Shown piece after piece: positions 42,864-52,700 of a stretch of 64,000 nucleotides of DNA (positions are counted from its first letter, which is position 1; each line of letters begins with the position of its first letter). Below the pieces are notes generated by a model. It was not told the origin of the DNA and ran no database searches. It saw only the letters and a program-made list of their open reading frames with translations. The position numbers and the translations under genes were made by a program. The DNA comes from Desmodesmus armatus (Eukaryota; Chlorophyta; Chlorophyceae; Sphaeropleales; Scenedesmaceae): contig VIIQ02000005.1 in NCBI GenBank assembly GCA_007449985.2, positions 372,001-436,000 on the forward strand, read 5' to 3'.

Positions 42864-45786
42864 GATGCAGCTGAACCTTAGGATAGTGCGTTCAGGGCTT
42901 GTACATCCTTCACGTACCCGGGCGGTTTGCCCCCTCCCGACAGCAGCAACAGCAGCAGCAGTTGGTCGCCGTGCTCACACCTTCGTAGGGCGAACACAGG
43001 CAAGTTGTGAGTAGCTTTGTAATGAAACTCTTGTTGCAACACTCACCTCACCAACGACTCAAGGGGAGTGGTGTGGCACAATCTTTGCCACACAGGCAAC
43101 ATCTGCCAGTGGGGGGCCCGCAGCGCAAGATGACAGCAACACAGGCAGCAGCCAGAATTTGCCTGAGAGCCCGCAGCAGGAGGTTGGCCAGCTACAAGGC
43201 ACAAGCCTGCCACAACCAACCGCAGGGCAGAGCAGTGGCCAGCAACTGCAGCAACCTCAACAGCCAACAGCACAGGAGGCCCCACCCCAGCTTGATGCTG
43301 CTGCTGTCCAGCCAAGCAGCAGTGATGTGCTGCCTGCAGCAGGTGCAACTGCTGGTGGCGCGGTCAGCGGCAGCTTGGGTGGTGTGCAGGAGTCCAGTGG
43401 AGCGGGTGCAGCAGTTGTAGGTGGAGGTGGCGCTGCTGGTGGAGGCCCTTCCGCGGTGAGGCTGGTGGTGGGGAAGGCAGCAGCTTTTAGTGCTTACTGT
43501 CTTGCCCTGCCTTCCATCGTCATGAGCAGTACCCAAAGGTCAGAGAGTCGAGCTCAACATGAGGTGCAGATTTAGATGCTAGCTGAGGACACTATGTGTA
43601 TGATGTGGGTGCGCCCTCTGTCGAATGCACAATCTACATGCTGTGAGGCCTATGGTTCACAACACTGTGTATGCTGCACAATCTGTGCCTTCAGGTGACT
43701 CTGCTGAGCCGCTTCAACGGTGTGGGGTACACCTTTGTGCTGGCCGGCTTCCTGAAGATCATGACAGTTGGCGGCCTGACACTGTCTGCACCCACGGATG
43801 TCGCGCGCACAGCATTTGGCAAGGCCACCCCTTACCTCATGGTGCCTGTGGGGCTGGCCATGTGCTGGGCAGCCAAGACGGTAGGCATCGCAAACATCCT
43901 GAGCCTGGGGGTGGGGTGGGGGGTTGGCAGGCCGGGGTCGACAGATAGGTGTGTCCTTGGGAGCTGACCCGCCACGGCCAGTGTGCCCAGGGTAGTTCAG
44001 AAGACTAGTTGCTGTTGCAGTCAGGGTTAGACACAGAGTATTTACGCCATGACGGCCTGGCTGGTGACGACAGTGTGCTATGATATGTTGTCACTCATGA
44101 CTGTGTCGTCAGCGGGCAGCATGCCCTACAGCACCTGCAGTGACAGCGTGCATTTTTTGTGTGTACGTGTGCCGTACTGAGGGCTGACACTGCGATGTGT
44201 ATGTGTTGGCTGCAGATTGTCGACACAGGCCTGCATGAAAGCAAACGGTTCCTGCAGTACCTGGTTGCTGGGTGGTGATCGCCTACTTTGCACTGGTCAA
44301 GCTCATGTACAAGTGAGTGAGATCAGACCACCCACAGCCTCATTAACCAGCCTTGACACTTGCATGACTCCGATGCAGTGCCGTGGGACAAGGGATCCCT
44401 TGTGGTGGGGGACTGCCCATGACGGCTGCTATTTGGCTGGAGTATCCACCAAAGCACACCATATGCCCAGCCTCCCCACTCTCCCCATCCTGGCTGTGTT
44501 GATTGGCTGCAGGTACGAGCCCCAGACTGATTGGGTGAGGCGGCCGCGCGGCCCGCATGCCTGGCCAGATGGCTGAGCTGAGGTCACAGCTGGGAGACAG
44601 GGAGCTGCTGGCAGGAGGTGTGTGTATAGGCTGGTTGCTGGCGGACTGGTCCTGCCATCGCATGACGTGCATGTGTGTGGGGTTTGTGGTGTTGCATACC
44701 AGGGTCTCCCCCCTGGATGAAGGTAGAGCTGGTGTGTTCCTTGTGTTGCTGACTGTCAGTTGCAGCATGACTGCAACATGCCTGCTGCAGCACCTCTGCC
44801 GGGGAAAGCGTCTGCGGGTGTCCTCACCCTTGCGATTGTTGTTTGTGTTGTTATGTGTGCAGCTGGTGACCTGGACAGTGCCCGCTTCTACGAGGCAGAA
44901 AAGCCTGGCAGCAGGGAGCTGTATGATGGTGCGCGCTGCCATGCCCTGTTCTACCCTGCCCTGCTTTCGCTGGTGTTGTGTTCAGTCAGCCTGGCTTTTA
45001 GGCAGTGGAATCAAGCACCTTGCATCATGGCATGCCGGGTGCAACAGGAACTTGTTGACTTGTCAACCTGGAATCAAACTCTTGTTGCAACCCTATAGAC
45101 AATTTGCTGCATGGGCCATCAGTTGCGCCAAGCTTTTCCACCTCAGCTGCATCAACACTTGCTTACACCATGCTGTGGTGCCTGCTGCTGGCTGCTGTCC
45201 ACCCATCCGGGACTGTGCAGACGTTGCATGGTACGAGGGGCGCTACCCGTCACAGCTTGCTGCTCCAGGCCAGCAGGCCAAGCGTGGGACCACGCGCAGG
45301 GCAGCCCTGGCAGTGACTGACACAGGTACGCGGTCAAGTTGAGCCGTCTTTAATTGAAGAGCCTGGGTACTAGCTAGCTGGCACCTTTGTTACGCTTCAC
45401 CCAGGCTTGTTATAATTTGTTCGACCAGGCCCTGGCTAGACATTCCCAGCACCGGTATGGATCCTACACTGACGTCAGCAGATTGTCGGATGTCGCTACC
45501 AGTGAGGGTTTGATGTCAATGAGGGCTGTGTGACCACGAGTGAGCGGTGTTGAAACACAAGAGTGCAAGCAGCCAATTTATGTCACTCAGTGACTGAGCT
45601 CTCCCAACATGACAGTCATATCATGCGCTGATGCTGAGTTTGATGTGTGCATGCATGCTGCTGTGGTATGCAGAGGAGGAGTACTCTGTGGCAGCCAACG
45701 ATGGCAGGCAGCGCTTCAGGACTGGTGGTGCAGTGGAACCTACCTCAGGCACCTCGCGCAGCTTCTTGGGCAACAGCAACCGTTGA
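42864..45786 (+). CDS. Unknown membrane protein, possibly plastid-targeted
   Basis: Exons supported: about 42864-43015 (start MQLNLRIVRSG, basic transit-like; junction to the next exon uncertain), 43096 or 43110-43455, 43695-43880, 44216-44312, 44513-44534, 44569-44617, 44863-44928, 45221-45325, 45674-45786. The N-terminal part is Gln/Ala/Gly-rich and disordered. Hydrophobic segments follow: YTFVLAGFLKIMTVGGLTL, YLMVPVGLAMCWAA and LVAGVVIAYFALVKLMYK; the last needs one extra G at 44270-44272. The soluble C-terminus reads GDLDSARFYEAEKPG, VAWYEGRYPSQLAAP and ends SFLGNSNR. From exon three onward phases close if that base is added. The intron 44535-44568 would be only 34 nt. No family is recognised; an organellar membrane role is inferred only from the leader and the spans. 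Confidence 0.55.
44270..44272 (+). other. Apparent 1-nt frameshift (G3 run) inside a membrane segment
   Basis: As written the exon hits TGA (LVAGW-stop). One extra G gives LVAGVVIAYFALVKLMYK, an uninterrupted membrane span, and makes the exon end in phase 2 as required by the next exon. Confidence 0.65.
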
Positions 45787-46113
45787 AGGGGGTGGTGCAC
45801 TACCCTAACGTTCGTGATGTTCTGTGCTGTGTCCTTGGACGAGTTGCTGTGACTGGTGCCATCCCCACTTTGGTTGATTCAGCTGTCGGTCTGGTCAAAC
45901 TGTAAACTACAAGCCCTTTGTCAAGGCCATCCGCAGCTGCATCCAAGCTGCATCGCATCTGCGTGCCAGCAGGCCGTTGCGTTTTCGCTCCGCACCGTGT
46001 TCACACTCCACTGCCAAGTGATCTACTGCTGCTGCTGTACTCAATTCTCACGCAACAGCAACATCTCTCTGCAGGCCACCCCGCAGCGCATTGCGTATCA
46101 ATAGTTTCATACA
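45787..46113. other. Intergenic region with TGTAA signal
   Basis: 327 bp between two plus-strand genes. TGTAA at 45901-45905, 115 nt after the stop of the membrane-protein gene, is the likely poly(A) signal; the rest includes the uS17 promoter. Nothing else recognised. Confidence 0.5.
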
Positions 46114-46563
46114 ATGGGTGGCAGTGCTTTTGTGGGCCGGGTGGTGTCTAATAGGATGCAGAAGACAGTAGTGGTGGCTGTGGACTACGTGGTGTGGCAG
46201 CCCAAGCTCAAGGTGTACGAGAAGCGCATCTCCAAGCACTTTGCACATGATGAGGAGCAGACATGCAACATTGGCGACACAGTGCGGATCAAGTGGGTCC
46301 CCAGGCGCAGCAAGCACAAGCACTACAATGTCGAGCAGATACTGAGGAAGGTCAACGTGTATTCACCCAGCTTGGGAGCAGCTGAGGTTGAGAAGGCAGC
46401 ACAGTCGGCACACGTGGGGCGGACCAGGGCAGATTTGGCGCAGGCAGAGCTGCAGCAGGCCCGGGAGCGGCTGCAGCAGCTGCAGCAGCTGAAGGCGGCT
46501 TATGAGCAGGAGGAAGCAGCAGCGCTGCTGGCGGCATCAGGAACTCCTGTGCGCAGCAGCTGA
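46114..46563 (+). CDS. MRPS17: Ribosomal protein uS17, organellar (probably mitochondrial)
   Basis: Single exon, 149 aa. The bacterial-type S17 fold is plain in the first ~85 residues: FVGRVVSNRMQKTVVVAVDY, YEKRISKHFAHDEEQ, CNIGDTVRIKWVPRRSKHKHYNVEQIL. uS17 binds small-subunit rRNA near the 5' domain. It carries a C-terminal extension of about 60 residues, Gln/Ala/Glu-rich and helical or coiled-coil (AELQQARERLQQLQQLKAAYEQEE). No transit peptide precedes the fold, as is common for mitochondrial S17; a plastid location cannot be excluded. It is the only protein-coding gene in the window that reads without an intron. Confidence 0.9.
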   Translation: MGGSAFVGRVVSNRMQKTVVVAVDYVVWQPKLKVYEKRISKHFAHDEEQTCNIGDTVRIKWVPRRSKHKHYNVEQILRKVNVYSPSLGAAEVEKAAQSAHVGRTRADLAQAELQQARERLQQLQQLKAAYEQEEAAALLAASGTPVRSS

Positions 46564-47693
46564 GCAGCAGCAGCAGGAGGCTATCGGCCTAGGTGCAGCC
46601 TTGACCCACTGACTTGGCACTGGGGTTGACACGCAGCAGCAGCTGCTGCCCAAGCTTGTGCTGTTGTTTTTTGTATAACTTTGACCTGACAAACTGAACC
46701 TTGGTAAGCTGTTGTTGTTTTTCAGTGTGACCTGCTGCTGAGGCAGTGCCCGGAACCGGGGAGGCAGCAAGGACCTGCTGCTGAAATATGCAGCAAAGCT
46801 TGATGGAGTCGTGTTTTGGCCTAGGACCGCTCTGGCGATGCCAGGCAGTGTCAAACTTGCAAAAGGGCAGTCGTCCTGCTCAGCCAGCTCTGCCGCAGCA
46901 GTCTTTTCCCTCGGGTCATGCAGCTGTGCTGCCTCGAATCATGTGTTTGGCTATACAGCGCCTGGCTGCACTGAGGTGATCGTTGGGCGTCATTTCTGGG
47001 TTGCAGCAGCTGGGCTGTGGTGTGCAGCCCCATGCATCAGGCAACTGCGCCAGTGTGCATACACATCCTTGGATGATATCATTGTGTTGCAATGGTGGCT
47101 CTTGCTGCCTGGGATGTTCCAACTTGGATGATGATCTTGAAGATATCCTGGAACATGGTGGTCTGTGCTGAGTGCAGCGCTGACAAAACATGTGGTGAGT
47201 CGACAGACACCTAGTTTGGTTGTAACAACAGGTCTGCATTGCAAGTGGACGGGGGAGGGCTGAGTCATGGGCAGATGTGTGGAAGCGTCTGTGCCGGCCA
47301 CACTGCAATCTTTGCAGCCGCATGCCTGCACTGTAAGTGGGCGGCATGCATAGTGATGCAATCAGCCAGTGGCTGCAATTGTGGTGCACAAGTCAAATAC
47401 ACATGTCAACATGCAGACCCTGCAGATGCCTATGTGGTCAGCAAGCAGCCACACCATCACTGCTCGCAGCATGCCTGGTGGTGGTGTGCAAGTGTTTACT
47501 GGACAACATGGCAGGGCGGTGCCTGCTGCCAATAATTGGAGGCTCAAGTCAAACAAAGCAACACAGCAAAGCATGTCAAAGCCAAGACCAGACTCAAACG
47601 ACATCCGTGTCACAACACTGCTGTGCCATTTTTGTTACCAGGTAGCTGTTGCTGTCCCGCCTGTGTGAACGTTGCTTGATGCCAGCAGCTGCA
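46564..47693. other. Intergenic region between uS17 and MOCS3
   Basis: Convergent 3' flanks, 1.1 kb. Short chance frames on both strands show no family resemblance and no splice-consistent partners. No repeat or RNA gene recognised. Confidence 0.5.
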
Positions 47694-49395
47694 TCACAGC
47701 AGCGGCATGGCTGTGTCAACAGTCTGCGCCCATGCCTCATAGCCACCCACCACATCAACAGCATGGGCCACACCAGCCTCTCGCAAACGCTGCACAGCAA
47801 GCTGTGAGTGATTGCCACGTCGGCACATCACCACAATGGGCTTACCACCAGCCCCAGGACGAACAGCCGCATCAACGTCAGCACCAGCACCTGCTGCTGC
47901 TGCTGCTGCTTGGCCCTGTTCCAGCTGTGCTTGCTGCTGTGTTTGTGCTGGCTGGATGCCACACAGCTGCAGTGCAGCAGGCAGGTGCTTGTCAAACTGC
48001 AGGAAAGGCATGTTGACAGCACCTGGCAGCGACATGATGGCAAACTGCTCAGGGGGTCGAACATCCAGCAGCACATACGGCTGCTGCTGGTCTGCCTCTG
48101 CTGGCGGCTCCCCTGCTGCCTGTGCCACCAGCTGCTGCAGCTGCTGTGCTGTTATGCGCTGCTCGGCTGGCAACACCTCCAGAGGCTTTGGGGGCCCGTC
48201 ATTGGCCACCTGGCCCCCTGTGAAAGCTGCATAGTCATATTTTGCCAAGCTGTCACATGTGATCTGTGGCTGCTCCCCACAAGCGATGCATCCTGCTGCC
48301 TTGCCGCGCAGCTTGATGGTTGTGAACCTGCCTGCCAGGGCGTCAAACAGCAGCAGCCGCCCTGACAGCACCTCACCACAGCCTGACAGCACCTTGACAG
48401 CCTCCAGGGCCTGCATCACCCCCAGCACCCCAGGCACAGGGCCCAGCACGCCGGCATCAGCACAGCGCGCACAGTTGGCGGGTGCAGGACACTCCGGGAA
48501 CAGGCAGCGGTAGCAGGGGCCCTGTGGGCCATGGTGATACACCGTCAGCTGCCCGTCTGTGCCAACTGCTGCTGCTGACACCAAGGGTATGTCACAGGCC
48601 ACACAGGCATCACTAATGAGGTACCGGGTGGGGGGGTTGTCGGATGCGTCCAGCACCACATCATAGGCTGAGATGATGCCCAGGGCGTTGCTGGGGTGCA
48701 GGCCCTCTAGGTGTGTCTCAACCTGGATACTGGAGTTGAGGGCACGCACTGCGGCAGCTGCTGACAGGGCCTTGTGCATGCCTAGCCGCTGCTCGGTGTG
48801 GATTACCTGCCTGGGTTGGTGGCAGGGGGGGGGGAAGGGACAGGGGACGGGCCAGATGTTGGCTGGGTGCTGGCTGTGATATTGGGGTGGAGGGGGGTGC
48901 ATGCATCCTGCTCCACATCAGTGAGTGCAACTAAAGCCTGGTGATATTTTTCCTACCAAAACTAATTGAGAGTCGCGGCTTCCACCTGTGGCAGTGGCTA
49001 GCAGCTTAGGCGCCTTCCTTCCACTGCTGCTTGCGATTGGTGCTTGCGACAGGCTGGCCTGTGTAAGCCTGCCACCCAGGCACAGCATGGTCCCCAACCG
49101 CGCACCTGTGCATGTTGCTGAGCTCCACAACATCATGGTCCACAAGCCCCAGTGTGCCCACGCCTGCTGCTGCCAGGTACAGTGCGGCTGGAGAGCCCAA
49201 GCCCCCGCACCCCACTATCAGGACTTTGCTGTTGCAGAGCTTGCCCTGACCAGCTATGCCAAAACTGGGCAAGAGCAGGTGACGGCTGTAGCGTTCTACT
49301 TGCTCCTTGCTCATGCCGTGCTCTGCACTGAATGGTTGGGCGCCCATGCTGCACACAGTGCTGCCATCCTGGCCTGGTGCTGCTGTTTCTGCCAT
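47694..49395 (-). CDS. MOCS3: MOCS3/UBA4: adenylyltransferase and sulfurtransferase
   Basis: Two exons, 49106-49395 and 47694-48810, split inside NMHR-QVIHTE; 468 aa. Activates the small sulfur carriers for molybdopterin synthesis (MOCS2A) and tRNA thiolation (URM1). E1-like domain: ATP loop VGCGGLGS (about 62-68), [35 protein letters not shown], zinc-type CxxC pairs CYRC and CIAC, and the crossover region [18 protein letters not shown] rhodanese domain follows: [23 protein letters not shown], then active-site loop CRRGNHSQ with the catalytic Cys. The position usually Asp in the MOCS3 loop (GND) is His here. A Gln/Ala-rich insert separates the last rhodanese strands. Cytosolic; length is normal for the family. 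Confidence 0.95.
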
Positions 49396-49788
49396 GTCAC
49401 CAGTTGAGGTTTACCGGCTGTGCATCCAGTGATTACTCTGTCAGTGTGGTAAATTAAGGAACTGATTGCATTGGAGCGCCTTTCCACCCCTTGTCACTCG
49501 GTAACTTCGTGATCGATCACGTCGCACTTTCAAGACACCGACAGTTGGCTGCTATGTGGCGGTAGGATGTCTAGGATGTCTAGGATAACCAGTTGAACAA
49601 TGCTCAAGAAGTATGAAACTGCTTGCCAGACTCAAGTTGGCTGTGCCAGCCAGGCTGCAGCTGGAGGGGACACGGCAGAACGCCTGACACTATGCCAGCA
49701 TTCCTCGCTTTTCAAACAAAGCCACCAAGGAAAAAAACGATGACATGACCACACATGTACAACAACAGCTGTTCACAGCTATTCACAC
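49396..49788. other. Intergenic region between MOCS3 and the SR-rich gene
   Basis: 393 bp containing the MOCS3 promoter side and the 3' flank of the SR-rich gene. A 10-bp unit GGATGTCTAG occurs in tandem around 49565-49585. Nothing else recognised. Confidence 0.45.
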
Positions 49789-52700
49789 TCACGCAGCGCC
49801 AGTGCCCACTGCAGGGGCAGCCCCCAAGCCCATGCCGTTGGCTGCAGCTGCCCCTGGCGTGCTGTGCTCCTCCACCAGGTTGCCAATGGCATCCGCAGCC
49901 TGCCGGGCAATATCCAGCACAGAGGGCAGGTCCCACATGCCAGCCTCAAAGCCAACAGCTAGGATGAGCTGGCCAATGCGGTGTGCATCAGACAGTGCAG
50001 CTGAACTGCAGTGACCATCCCCATGCTGGTCCCCACCTCCACCACCACCAGCAGCAGCCACTGCCGCTGCGTCAGACGGCGCAGCCGCACCGTTCGCACT
50101 GCTGCTGTTTGTGCTGGCTACTACTGCCGCGGCAGCTGCTGCTGCGTCCGCCCTGGCCCTGGTCCGCTCCTCCATCTGCAGGGCGATGGCCTTCTGCCTG
50201 CCTGTGCGCTTGAGGTACTCCTCATTATACACCGCCACACTGGCCCAGTGCTCTGTGAGGCTGATGTAGTCCAGCACACCCTGCCCCAGGTCCAACCTGT
50301 CCTGCGTCCTGCTGCTGCCCTCAGGAGCCAAAGGGGCCAGCTCAACAGCACTGCTGGCAGAGTTCTGGGTGCCAGACTCACCCATGGACGGCCCACCAGC
50401 CAGCCCACCCCCAGCCCTACCCCTGGAGCCACCTGGGGCCCTGGCAGCAGGTGCCGCCATGATGCCCGGCCCAGCTGCTGCTGCTGCCCCTGCTGCCCCC
50501 GCCCCTCCTGCACCCTCCACCACAGCTGCTGCTGCGGCTGCGGCCACTGCTGCTGTGGCTGCAGCAGAGGTGTTGTTGTTCAGGTTGCGCAGGGTGGTGT
50601 TGAAGCCCTGCGACACACGGGTGAAGAAGGGGCAAGGTCAAGATCAAAATAGCAGATCTGCAATGATCATACAAAGTCCTGCATGCAAAAGGTACTGCTG
50701 TAAAACACAAAGCACAGCATTTGCTTGACTGCCACACGGATGTTGCAGACTGCTGCTCAGCCCTGAGACCCAGCACAACTCCTGCTGCAATCCTGCACCC
50801 GCCGTTGCGCCCGCACCTGTGTCTTGACAAACAGCAGGTTCATCTGTGCCACCGCATACAGCTTGTCCGCCAGCATGCGCAGCGCGGCAAAGGCATAGTT
50901 GACCACGCCCTGGTGGCCCGCTGCCCCCTGCGCCTTGCGCTGCTTGTCCTGCGCAATGGCCTTCTTGGTGAGGTCAGCACACTGCTGCACCAGGTCCGCT
51001 GCATGTGCCAGGTTGTTCTTGTAGGCCTGCTGCTTGCTGATGCTGGCCACACCCACGCCCCCGCTGCCTGCAAAGCTGTGGGCCCACTCCAGGTGCTTGA
51101 TGCCGCTCTGCAGGTGCTTCAGCAGGGCACGGACGTCCCAGCCCGCACTCAGCGACAGCTTGTTGGCAGTGGCAGCTAGGGTGGTTGCCTCCAGCTCAAG
51201 CGTGGCAGAGCTCCTGGACAAGCAGAGGTCAAGATGAATGTAAGGGGCAAGCAAGCATCAGCACTTTCTGATGCCAAACACAGGTGGTGAGTGCAGCCGT
51301 CCTTCACCACCTGCACCAATGATGTGCCAGGCAGTGTGTGCAGCTACATTTTGGTGTGATTCAACGCACACGTCTGACACCAACACAGGCAACACATGGC
51401 TGAGCACTGCAACACTTTGTACTGGCTGATGTTGTGCTGCTTGCGGGACTTGCAGACAGCAAGCTGGCCCGACCGCCACTCACTTGTAGGCAGGCATGTC
51501 CAGTGTGGAGAGGTTGTGCTGCAGTGCCTGCAGTGCCACCGTGGGGTACTCAGTGAAGCACTGGGCAGCCTCATGGACAGCAGCAGCCCTCCTGCTGCTG
51601 CTGGGTGGGGTGCCGGGCGGCTGCTTGGAACCTCCAGCAGCACCTGACCTCACTGGAGCCGTCTGGCTGGCACCGGCGGCAGGGTCGGCGGCAGCAGCAG
51701 CAGCACTAGCAGCACCAGGAGCAGCTAGTTGAGCACCACCAGCAGCAGAAGCGCCAGCAGCCCCCTGCGCACGCCGGGCAAGCGCTGCAGACCCGAATTG
51801 TCGCCCCGTGCTGCGCCCAGCTGCTGCTGTGGTGGGCGCCCCTTGCGCCTGCCCCTGCTTCCGGTTGCTGCCTGGTGGCTGGCTGCCAGCTGCAGCTCCT
51901 GTGGCGGCCTGTGGGGGCGGTGGGGGCACAGCAGGCAGCTGTGGCTGTGGCAGCTCCTCCACCTCCATGTCCACATCCAGCTCCTCAGGCAGCACGCCAG
52001 GCACCACTGCAGTAGGGGTGCTGGCCGCCCCGGGGCTCACCAGTGGGGTGTGGGCCAGCGGCGAGGGTGAGGCCACCTGCAGCGCAGGGGGCCGCCCGCC
52101 ACCTGGGAGCCTGCCACCAGCAGCAGCACGTCCCTGCTGCTGGTGTTGGTAGCCCCGTGGTTGCATGTTGCTGCTTCCTGCCCGCTGCGGGCCCCTCTGC
52201 TGCTGCTGGGAGCCAGCAGCATCTCTGGCTGCAGCTGCTGCTGACCCCGGCAGTTCGGAGTTGCTGGTGCTGTCCCTGCGTGCCCGCTTGGCTGGCTGGT
52301 GATCTGGCGGGGAGCTGAGCTTGCGGCCGCCGTCATTGAGCTCAATGGGCCCAGCCTCAACCAGGATTTTAGTAGTAGCATCCCACTTGTTGCCCTTGCG
52401 GTCGTGCACAAACCCATCCCGCCCGCGCCAGTAGAACAGGGCACTGTCAGCCGGGGCCCCATCCGGCGAGTACACAGGGTTCTTGAAGGGTGCCGTGCGC
52501 ACACCCACGCCACGAGCACGAGCCTCTGCAGACACCACCGGCGGCGGTTGGGCTGCTGCTGCTGCTGCTGCCCCTGCTGCCGCGGACGAGCTAACTGACA
52601 ACCTGCTGGGCAGTGCAGCAGCAGCTGCTGCTGCTGCGGAGGGGTGTGCACTGGTTGCTGCCGAGGCAGTGGCCTTGTCTTCATTCCCCTGCTGCCTCCC

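Noticed and set aside
47808..48365. 185-codon plus-strand frame
   Set aside because: Antisense to the clear MOCS3 coding exon.
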